From Burkholderia sp. IMCC1007 (GTDB lineage Bacteria > Pseudomonadota > Gammaproteobacteria > Burkholderiales > Burkholderiaceae), in NCBI RefSeq assembly GCF_027257875.1, contig NZ_JAPVQY010000013.1, positions 1-64,000 of the forward strand: 64,000 nucleotides of DNA, given 5' to 3'. Shown here piece after piece: positions 26,609 through 35,404 of the stretch (the stretch's first letter is position 1; the number at the start of each line of letters is the position of its first letter). Position numbers and translations under genes: made by a program. The notes under the pieces were generated by a model. The model did no database searches. It was given only the letters and a program-made list of their open reading frames with translations, and was not told the origin of the DNA.

Positions 26609-28708
26609 TCAGGCCGACATGGTACCGCCGCCAGCCGTCGGCGCGGCATCGAGCCATGCGACGCTCGTCCCGACCTGCATCGCATAGTCATGCGTATTGC
26701 TGAACGCGAATCGGTAGCCCGGGGCCGGTTCGTCCCGTTTGCTGCGCTCGATCATGGCCACCTGATCCATCCCGATGAAGCCCCCGATCGTATTGCGGGC
26801 AAGCGTCGCATCGGCTCTCTCCGCGAGGTTGGGCGACACGTACTGGTACACGTTGGTCAACTCGTTCGTGATTTGCGCCGACAACAGCACGCGTTCGATC
26901 GCTTCCGCCGCTTCGCGTCGAAGGTCGTCCAGATTGCTGCCGATCCGCTGCAGCGCATAGACGATATAGCCTTTCACCTCGGCCAGCCCGTTCAGCAACG
27001 TGTCGTTGGCGTTTCGAATGGCCTCGACGAACTTCCTCGGCGACGAGGCGATGTAGGCCGTGAGTTCGTCGGTGAGGTCGCTCAGCGTCCGCCCCAGGTA
27101 GTTCGCCATCTCCTCGAGCTTCTTGCCCTTCGCCAGTACGAGCGTATACATCGCCACGAACGTCTTGAAAGCCTGGTCCTCGAAGTACTTGATGTTCTTG
27201 TCGCCCGCATAGGCCACCTGCGTCTTGGCCCACCACGCGAATTCCGCGATCTCGATCGCATCGACGAGCGCTTCCACTTCGCCCTTGAGTCCAAGACCGA
27301 GGCATGCACCCAGCTTCGCGAGCACGCGGAACTTGCCGCTGTCGTAAGTCACGTGGAAAGCCGCCTGCGCACCGGCACCGGCCTGGCCGCTCCCCGTCGG
27401 CTTGACCGACGCGAATTTGTTCCAGGTATCCTTCTTCGCACCGGGGCGCCGCCAGTCGAACGCGCCCTCGATCGACCCTTCCGCCTCGACGCCGGCAAAC
27501 GCCTTGAGGTCGCCGCCGACATCGCCCTTCACGTCGAACTTGGTCACGTCCATCCGCGGCAGCAGCAACGCGGGCACATTGGGCTTCGCGGGCGAACCTT
27601 TGATCTGCTGGACATTGTTGCGCCCGAGCTTGAACTCGAGGCCGGCTTCGGCCAGCAGGCTGCCGCCGCACGACGCTTCCGCACCGCATTTGACGGAAAG
27701 GCGAAAGAAACCGAGCTCCGTTTCGGGCGTACTGTCCCACGAAAAACCGCCGCCCTTCTGCTCGGTCGGCGCCGGAATCCACAGCTTCATGCCCTGCTTG
27801 GTCGGCAGGTAGAACATCGCCTCGAGTTTCCCCGACGCCAGATTGCCGCCAATCTCGCCCTTGGCCTTTCCCGATACCGCGACTTCCCCGCGCAGGTGCA
27901 ACGCGTCGTCGAAGGTCTTGAACGACGTCTCCGCCTTGGCGCTCATGCCGGCGCCCGCGAAGAAACGCAGAATCTGCGTGCCCGCGGAGAACTCGGCCAT
28001 CTCTCCTTCGTGCTCGGTGGTTTTGTACTGCGCCCACTTATTGAACGATTCCGCAAATTCCGGCGCCCATTCGTTCCCCCACGGCGGCGTCTTCCACTCG
28101 TGCAGCGAGACCTTGTGAAGCGCCTCCTTCAGTGCGTCGTGAACCTTTTCGTGGTCGATCTTCCGCTTGCCCGTCGCCGGATCCTTGACCAGGAACGACT
28201 TCATTTGCGGCTTGTCGGTATCGAGCTTGATCCGCTTGAAGATCGGAACGATGGCCGCCCTGCGCACATAGACGAACTGCTGCGCGGAGAATCGCTCGCC
28301 GCCGGATTTCCGCTTGATCAGCGGCATCAGCTCCCAGACGCCGTCCTTGTTGAACGCCGGGGTTTCCGCGAGCGCCTGGTGCACCTTGGCAGTCGCCGCC
28401 TCCTCCTTCTTCGCCGCCGCCTTCAGCGCCGCTTCGAGCTGCGGCCGCAATGCCGTGTTGTCTTGCTGCGCGAGCCAGTTCGCGTGAGCGCGCCCGAGCT
28501 CCTGCCGTGCGACGATCAGATCCTCCGACAAGCCGTTCATCAGCGAAATTTCGCGCGCGAGCGACTCCACCGATTCGGCCGGGCACACGAGCAACTCGGG
28601 CGTGAACGGACGGAAGAAATAGAGCGGCCCCTGTTTGCCTTTCGCGTCGGCGTGACTGTGTTCGTTCGGATTCGATGCGCCGATTCCTGCCAGTGTTTGA
28701 TCTGCCAT
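26609..28708 (-). CDS. Putative type VI secretion effector of unknown activity
   Basis: 699 residues, start 9 nt after the vgrG stop. I recognise no catalytic motif. The N-terminal ~230 residues are mixed and mostly helical, with a Lys/Ala/Glu-rich helix near residues 80-115. From about 240 to 480 it is rich in short Gly-alternating strands (for example GEVAVSGKAKGEIGGNL, then GDVGGDLKAFAGVEAEGSIEG and GAGAQAAFHVTYDSGKFRV) broken by a CGAEASCGGSLL stretch. The C-terminal ~200 residues are helical with long amphipathic helices. There is no signal peptide, as expected for VgrG cargo. Membrane-active toxicity is a guess from the beta-rich and helical composition. The following secreted and membrane proteins are the candidate immunity factors. 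Confidence 0.75.
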   Translation of the reverse strand: MADQTLAGIGASNPNEHSHADAKGKQGPLYFFRPFTPELLVCPAESVESLAREISLMNGLSEDLIVARQELGRAHANWLAQQDNTALRPQLEAALKAAAKKEEAATAKVHQALAETPAFNKDGVWELMPLIKRKSGGERFSAQQFVYVRRAAIVPIFKRIKLDTDKPQMKSFLVKDPATGKRKIDHEKVHDALKEALHKVSLHEWKTPPWGNEWAPEFAESFNKWAQYKTTEHEGEMAEFSAGTQILRFFAGAGMSAKAETSFKTFDDALHLRGEVAVSGKAKGEIGGNLASGKLEAMFYLPTKQGMKLWIPAPTEQKGGGFSWDSTPETELGFFRLSVKCGAEASCGGSLLAEAGLEFKLGRNNVQQIKGSPAKPNVPALLLPRMDVTKFDVKGDVGGDLKAFAGVEAEGSIEGAFDWRRPGAKKDTWNKFASVKPTGSGQAGAGAQAAFHVTYDSGKFRVLAKLGACLGLGLKGEVEALVDAIEIAEFAWWAKTQVAYAGDKNIKYFEDQAFKTFVAMYTLVLAKGKKLEEMANYLGRTLSDLTDELTAYIASSPRKFVEAIRNANDTLLNGLAEVKGYIVYALQRIGSNLDDLRREAAEAIERVLLSAQITNELTNVYQYVSPNLAERADATLARNTIGGFIGMDQVAMIERSKRDEPAPGYRFAFSNTHDYAMQVGTSVAWLDAAPTAGGGTMSA

Positions 28709-28717
28709 TTTTGGTAT

Positions 28718-31417
28718 TCAAGTCGTCATGGTGTCGGGCGCATCTTCGCCTTCATGGAACATCTTCAGCGAATGCGTGCTGGTGCCCGTGAAAACGCGCA
28801 CCGTTTTCCCTTCCGCATCCGTCACACCGCGCGCGAGCACTTGGCCGCCTTCACCCTCGATTCGATACGGCGCGAACGGCATGATCTTGCCGCTCGTCTC
28901 GTCCTTGAGGATGAACTGCTCGTCGTTGACGATGCTCTTCGGCAACGGCGGCGGCTTGCCGTCGTAGCGCGCAGGACCGGAGAACGCATGCTGGGCGCCC
29001 TTGATGTCCACGGCCCCCGGCGCGTGGATCTCGATCTTGCCGCCGCTCAGCCGGATATAGGCACCGCCGGACGTCAGCAGAATGTCCTTATCCGCGGTGA
29101 TCCTGATCGAATCGCTCGTCGACGTGACCTGAATGCCCTTGGCCGCGATCATGTCGATGCCGTCCTGCTGCGCGTGGATCTCCAGCTTGCCCCGCGCCGC
29201 GATCAACTTCATGCCGAGCTTGTACGCGAGCAGGCTCACGCGCTCGACCGCATTCATCACGAAGCTCTTGCCGACCGCCACGTTGATGTCCTTGCCGGCC
29301 GACATCGTGGTGTGCTCGCCCGCGTGGAGATGCACGCTCGTCGGTGTCGTCACCCCGACGCCCTTGGGCGATGCGAGCAGCAACACCGGCTCGCCGAATC
29401 CATTTGCCGACCCGGCGCCGGCCGTCCCCGAACCGCCCGCCCCGCTCCCCTGCGGCGCTTGCGTCGCCGCCGTGAACTGCTTCAGCGATGCGATCGCATC
29501 CATGCTGGCGGCACCATGCTGGGTCGCCGTATCCGATGTCGCGCCAAGCAGCTGGCCGGCGGCGGACAACTGGCCGCGCGCCTCGGTCACGTCGAGCTGT
29601 TCCCCGCTCGCCCCTGGCCGGCCGAACGTGCTGATATAGAGCCCCTTGTGCGTGCGGATCGCGCCATAGGCGTCCGACGCCAGTTCGAACCCCGTCCCGC
29701 GATACGCGCCGCGGTTATTGTCCCGTTGCTCGACCAGATACCCGAGATTCAGTTGCGCCGACGTTTGGGAACTGTACAAGTGCACACGGTTCTGCCCGGA
29801 CGAATCGTCGAGCACGAGCTGGTTGTATCCCGAGCCCTTGTACTCCTTCGACTTGAAACCGGAAAGCTGCCCTTGGGTATGCCATTGCGGCGTGCTGCTG
29901 CCGTTGAAAACCCGGCCGGTCACGAGCGGGCGATCCGGGTCGCCGTCCATATACGTGATGACGACCTCCTGGCCGACGCGCGGCACGAAGATGCCACCCC
30001 AGTTCTCGCCGGCATTCGGGTAAGACACGCGCACCCAGCAGGACGCGTTCTCGTCGCCATCGTTCAACCGATCCCAGTGCATGCGCACCTTCACGCGGTT
30101 GAACTTGTCGGTATGGATCTCTTCTCCGGCCGGGCCGACGACGGTAGCGGTCTGCGTCGGCATCACCGGTTTCGCGTGCTCGAACGGACTGCGGAACGGC
30201 ACCGTGCGGCGTTGCGCCTCGAACGTCGCGACGAAAAAGCCCGTGCTTCCGTCATCGGCATCGACCTGCAGGCCCGGCGACGAGCCCGGGTCGAAACGCC
30301 CGCGGATCGCGGCCAACTTCGATTGCAGGCTGTGAGGAAACTCGACCGAGCCGGTCGAAACCGGCAGGTTGTTTTCGATCGCCCACTCGACCGCCAGCAC
30401 GGCGAACTGCCGGTTCTCGCGGGCATCCGCGTCGTGATCCGGATGATCGAACAATTCGAACCAGCGGCCGACATCGACATTGCGCAACGAACCGACGCCA
30501 TGGAACCGCTTGGCGCGCGATTCGAACTCCTCCATCCGGATTTTCGACAGCGCGTCGCCACGATCCTGCTTCTGGTATGAATACGCACCGGTGTATTCAT
30601 AAACCTCGGTTTGCAAAGGCAGTTCGCCCTGATCAGGCATCGTGGGAATGTCGGTGACTTTCCGCTCCCGCGGCGACTTGTAGTCGAACGTGCTGGTCGC
30701 GATCGATGCGCTCTGCAGCATTCGGGTCGCGGTCCATTGAACGAGCGCGTTCGTTTCGCTATTTGCGCCGGCGTGATAAAACGGCACCGTTTCAGGCGCA
30801 AGGGGCTCGAATGCGTAGAGATCGTCGGTCACGACGAGCGTGTGCGATTTACCGTCCTCCGCCTGCTCGAAGAAACCATACCAGCCTTCGATTTCCATCA
30901 GGCGGTGCACGAAATTCCAGTCGTCCTCGTACTGCACGCAAAACGACCTGATTTGCGCCGGGCGGCTCAATGCAAAACGGAAAGCGCCGGCCGCCTGCGG
31001 ATGCCGGTTGAATACCTGGCTGATGATCTCGTCGACCGCCGTTTCCTGCCAGATACGTGCATCCTTGCGGAAGCGCAGGAAATGCAGCCAGGACGCGAAT
31101 TCCAGTTGATAGCTGGTCAACCCCCCATCGGAACCGAGTCGCCGCGCGGTATGCACGTAACCGTGCACTGCCCGATAAGACTTGTCGGACTGCTGCAACC
31201 AGAGCGTCACCGGCTGCGCAATCAGGCTCTTGAGTTCGATCGATTCGTTCAGGGACGCCACATCGACCGTAAATCCGTAATCGCGCCCGGCCCTGCTTTG
31301 CCCGACCATACGCTGCACCAGCAGTGCGTTGTCACCCAGCGGCGTATCAATCTTGACCAGTCTCTCCCTTTGAAGCAATCCGGATCGCATCTGGTCGATA
31401 ATGCCCGCAGCCCCCAT
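28718..31417 (-). CDS. vgrG: Type VI secretion spike protein VgrG with C-terminal extension
   Basis: 899 residues. The N-terminal gp27-like part (residues ~10-390) includes the family segment DYGFTVDVASLNESIEL and YEDDWNFVHRLMEIEGWYGF. The gp5 OB-fold follows (RVKVRMHWDRL, CWVRVSYPNAGENWGGIFVPRVGQEVVI split), then the DUF2345 beta-helix (~650-820). Residues ~822-899 add a domain with FILKDETSGKIMPFAPYRI and GVTDAEGKTVRVFTG, resembling the transthyretin-like tails that recruit effectors in some VgrGs. It forms the tip of the T6SS needle. First gene of the module; GGAG lies 11 nt upstream in an AT-rich leader. No hcp, tss or PAAR gene is in the window. Confidence 0.95.
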   Translation of the reverse strand: MGAAGIIDQMRSGLLQRERLVKIDTPLGDNALLVQRMVGQSRAGRDYGFTVDVASLNESIELKSLIAQPVTLWLQQSDKSYRAVHGYVHTARRLGSDGGLTSYQLEFASWLHFLRFRKDARIWQETAVDEIISQVFNRHPQAAGAFRFALSRPAQIRSFCVQYEDDWNFVHRLMEIEGWYGFFEQAEDGKSHTLVVTDDLYAFEPLAPETVPFYHAGANSETNALVQWTATRMLQSASIATSTFDYKSPRERKVTDIPTMPDQGELPLQTEVYEYTGAYSYQKQDRGDALSKIRMEEFESRAKRFHGVGSLRNVDVGRWFELFDHPDHDADARENRQFAVLAVEWAIENNLPVSTGSVEFPHSLQSKLAAIRGRFDPGSSPGLQVDADDGSTGFFVATFEAQRRTVPFRSPFEHAKPVMPTQTATVVGPAGEEIHTDKFNRVKVRMHWDRLNDGDENASCWVRVSYPNAGENWGGIFVPRVGQEVVITYMDGDPDRPLVTGRVFNGSSTPQWHTQGQLSGFKSKEYKGSGYNQLVLDDSSGQNRVHLYSSQTSAQLNLGYLVEQRDNNRGAYRGTGFELASDAYGAIRTHKGLYISTFGRPGASGEQLDVTEARGQLSAAGQLLGATSDTATQHGAASMDAIASLKQFTAATQAPQGSGAGGSGTAGAGSANGFGEPVLLLASPKGVGVTTPTSVHLHAGEHTTMSAGKDINVAVGKSFVMNAVERVSLLAYKLGMKLIAARGKLEIHAQQDGIDMIAAKGIQVTSTSDSIRITADKDILLTSGGAYIRLSGGKIEIHAPGAVDIKGAQHAFSGPARYDGKPPPLPKSIVNDEQFILKDETSGKIMPFAPYRIEGEGGQVLARGVTDAEGKTVRVFTGTSTHSLKMFHEGEDAPDTMTT

Positions 31418-31783
31418 TTTATTTTTAACTCCATTCCGTTAGCACCTGAGTGGCGCGAACGGATTTTAATGCAGGGTACAGACATCAGTAAATTTCGTCT
31501 GACGTTATTTCACTCGATTTTCTAAATTCGCAATATTCGGGCGAAGTTTTCAATTTTTGAAAACAGTAACAATTACCCGACTCAGAACAATTTATCCCGC
31601 ACATCTCGTGTAACGGAAAAATTTGCGCATCTCGATCGATCCGCATCCCGGAGCACGTCGTCGACCCGTATCAATCGAAATCGCGTGAAATCGCCGTGCA
31701 TTCACGCGTCGGGCGCCACGGGAATATGGACGAATTCGGTAGCGGCCACCCGTCCGCGCGACCAGGCGATCACGGCTATGCCG
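31418..31783. other. AT-rich 366-bp leader of the vgrG module
   Basis: The interval between vgrG and the diguanylate cyclase gene is far richer in A and T than any other stretch of this length in the window, above all at 31430-31620. It must hold the vgrG promoter; the exact -10/-35 is ambiguous. A dyad at 31546-31564 is annotated separately. No gene is seen here. Confidence 0.6.
31546..31564. promoter_or_regulatory. Candidate operator upstream of vgrG
   Basis: A perfect GTTTTCAA-TTT-TTGAAAAC inverted repeat, 129 nt upstream of the vgrG start. The symmetry fits a dimeric regulator site; the regulator is unknown. On the minus strand a TTGAAA inside it could also be a -35 element. Confidence 0.4.
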
Positions 31784-33307
31784 TCACCGCGACACGACCC
31801 GGTTGCGTCCGTCCCGCTTCGCCTGATACAAGCGCTCGTCGACCGCCCGCAGCAACGCATCGACCGTGCTGCCGTCGACGCCGTACTGCGCAACGCCGAC
31901 GCTGACCGTCACCTGCACGCGCTTGAAATCCAGCCCGAACGGCGAGCTCGAGATCGACGAGCGGACACGCTCGGCCGTCATGCGCGCGCCTTCGAGCGGC
32001 ATCTCCGGCAACAGCGCCATGAACTCCTCGCCGCCCACGCGCGCGAGCGCCCCCGCCGGACGAATCGCCTCGAGACACTGGCGCACGACGCCGCGCAGCA
32101 CTTCGTCGCCGATCTGGTGCCCGTATGCGCCGTTGATGTTCTTGAAATTGTCGAGATCGAGCGCGAGCAGGCAGAACGGCGTGCCGTCGCGTTCCGCGCG
32201 CACGATCTCGCGCTCGACCTGCGCGATGAACTGGCGACGGTTCGACGCGCCCGTCATCGGATCGGTGGCGGCCATGTATTCGAGCTTCTGGTTCGTGCGC
32301 CGCAATTCCTGCAGCGCGCTCTCGGTGCGCGCCATCGACTCCGACAGCCGGCTCATCAGGTCTTCCTGGCTGTAGATCGCGGAGAACGAACGCGTCGTCT
32401 GCAGCGCCTGCACGACGCCGTAGCTGAGCAGGAAGAACCCGCCCGCGAAGATGGCATGCGCGAGCCACCACATGTGATTCCACGGCTTGCCGAGGATGAA
32501 CGCGAGCGACGACAGCGCGAACGCCATGATCGACACGCCGTAGATCACCATCAGCGGCGAACGGATACGCCGCGCGAGGAGCACGCCGACGTTCAACAGG
32601 GAAAACACGAGCGCGCCGCCTTCCATCGACATCCGCGTCCCGAGCGCGCCGGCGATGGGCGAATACGCGAGGTACGCGACCGCCACGTCGACGATCAGGA
32701 AGAACGCGATCCACGGCAGCCACGTGCGTGCGCGCGTGCGCTTCTCGATGCGGTCGGGCGGCTCGGAATACGACAGCAGGCCGGTCAGCAGCAGGATCGA
32801 CATCACCAGCCGCGACGCGGGCCCGTACAGCAGGAACAGCCAGATGTGGTGGTGCGCCATCCCGGTGAACGCGCCGTGCAACGCGTAGATCATCGCGAAG
32901 CCGAGGAAGCCGAGCGTGAGCCAGCGCAGCAGCGGCTCGCCGGACGACCGGTAGCAGACCCATGTCACATAGGTGACGAACGCGCCCTCGAGGGTCGCGG
33001 CCGCGATCGCGAGCTCATGGAATACATGGCTCTCGAACACGACGTGCGGGTCGCTGAAAACCCACAGATAGACGATCAGATAGGCCGGCAGCAACGCAAA
33101 TCCGATCAGCAGGCATTTTGCGTAGAGCCTCGCGGCCGCGCTCACGACGCGCGGCGGTTCCCCGGTGGCATAGGTCGCACTCAATTTGGTCCCCGTTCGG
33201 TCTGCCTGCGTGGTTCGAACGTCCACGGCGCCGGAAACGCACGATGCATCTGCGCCGGCTGCCGGGAACGTGTCGCGTACGTCGGAGCGACGCACGCGAG
33301 GGCCCAT
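31784..33307 (-). CDS. Membrane diguanylate cyclase (GGDEF domain)
   Basis: About 507 residues from the ATG at 33307. A block of seven or so membrane helices (residues ~60-300, e.g. LIGFALLPAYLIVYLWVF, WLTLGFLGFAMIYALHGAF) leads through a short coiled coil (SMARTESALQELRRTNQKLEYM) to a GGDEF domain. The active-site loop is GGEEF (ARVGGEEFMALLPE), a functional variant, so c-di-GMP synthesis is expected. The inhibitory I-site R-x-x-D reads RPAG, lacking the Asp, so product inhibition may be lost. The start is uncertain: the frame opens further at a TTG at 33361, and internal GTG/TTG starts before the first helix are possible. Confidence 0.88.
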   Translation of the reverse strand: MGPRVRRSDVRDTFPAAGADASCVSGAVDVRTTQADRTGTKLSATYATGEPPRVVSAAARLYAKCLLIGFALLPAYLIVYLWVFSDPHVVFESHVFHELAIAAATLEGAFVTYVTWVCYRSSGEPLLRWLTLGFLGFAMIYALHGAFTGMAHHHIWLFLLYGPASRLVMSILLLTGLLSYSEPPDRIEKRTRARTWLPWIAFFLIVDVAVAYLAYSPIAGALGTRMSMEGGALVFSLLNVGVLLARRIRSPLMVIYGVSIMAFALSSLAFILGKPWNHMWWLAHAIFAGGFFLLSYGVVQALQTTRSFSAIYSQEDLMSRLSESMARTESALQELRRTNQKLEYMAATDPMTGASNRRQFIAQVEREIVRAERDGTPFCLLALDLDNFKNINGAYGHQIGDEVLRGVVRQCLEAIRPAGALARVGGEEFMALLPEMPLEGARMTAERVRSSISSSPFGLDFKRVQVTVSVGVAQYGVDGSTVDALLRAVDERLYQAKRDGRNRVVSR

Positions 33308-33499
33308 CCCGCCGAAAGACAAATGACAGAGCAAGTATAGGGCCCGCAATTCGTTTGACAAGTAAGGGGAAACGGCATCACGTGACGGACCGCGTTTGCC
33401 CCCTCTTCGTTACGAATCGCGCCCGGCCATCGCGGATACGCGCCGCGGCGACGGCTTCCACCGCGCCCGGCCGCGGCTGCCGGCCGCACGGGTAAAAGA

Positions 33500-34678
<1,179 letters not shown>

Positions 34679-34727
34679 GCGAGTCTCCTTCGGTTCTGCT
34701 TGATGTCCTGCATCGAATGGGAATGCG

Positions 34728-35360
34728 CTACACCGTCGGGCGCGCGCCCGCGGACGTCACGTGTGCGACGCCCGCCGCCTGCATCTGTTGCCATGCGTGC
34801 GCGAGCGACCCGTTCAGGTCGATGGCGCGGCACGCATCGTTGATCACGGCGGCGTCGAAGCCCGCCGCGCGCGCATCGAGCGCCGACCACGCGACGCAAT
34901 AGTCGGTCGCGAGCCCGCAACACCACACGCGCTTCGCGCCGAGCTCGCGCAGATAGCCGGCGAGCCCCGTGCGCGTCGTGCGATCGGCTTCGACGAACGC
35001 GGAATAGCTGTCGACCTGCGCGTCGCCGCCCTTGCGGATCACGAGCCTCGCATGCGGGATGTCGAGGTCGCGATGCAGCGCCGCGCCGTCGGTGTCCTGC
35101 ACGCAGTGCACGGGCCACAGCACCTGCTCGCCGTACGGCAGCGCAAGCGTCGAGAACGGCTCGCGCCCCGGATGGTTCGCGGCAAACGACACGTGCTCGC
35201 GCGGGTGCCAGTCCTGCGTCAGCACGACCTGGTCGAAGCGCTGCGCGAGCGCGTTGATCACCGGCACGATCGCATCGCCGTCCGGCACCGCGAGCGCGCC
35301 GCCCGGCATGAAGTCGTTCTGCACGTCGATCACGAGCAGCACGTCGTCGGTGCGTTTCAT
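34728..35360 (-). CDS. pncA: Nicotinamidase
   Basis: 210 residues from the ATG at 35360. It converts nicotinamide to nicotinate for NAD salvage. The catalytic triad is complete: Asp12 in [12 protein letters not shown], Lys110 in IRKGGD, and Cys155 in [10 protein letters not shown]. Metal ligands Asp50, His52 and His56 lie in [11 protein letters not shown]. It sits between the FadB-like gene (44 nt upstream) and the thiolase gene (49 nt downstream) on the same strand, an unusual place for a salvage gene; co-transcription may link NAD supply to beta-oxidation, but that is inference. Confidence 0.94.
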   Translation of the reverse strand: MKRTDDVLLVIDVQNDFMPGGALAVPDGDAIVPVINALAQRFDQVVLTQDWHPREHVSFAANHPGREPFSTLALPYGEQVLWPVHCVQDTDGAALHRDLDIPHARLVIRKGGDAQVDSYSAFVEADRTTRTGLAGYLRELGAKRVWCCGLATDYCVAWSALDARAAGFDAAVINDACRAIDLNGSLAHAWQQMQAAGVAHVTSAGARPTV

Positions 35361-35404
35361 TGCGTTTCTCCTGATGGGGCCGAGCGCGCCGCCACGCGGC
35401 GCCG

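Noticed and set aside
26339-30580. 1413-codon plus-strand frame across the vgrG module
   Set aside because: Low-complexity Arg/Leu/His-rich translation with no domains; it is antisense to VgrG and the 699-residue protein, and long stop-free antisense frames are common in such GC-rich DNA.
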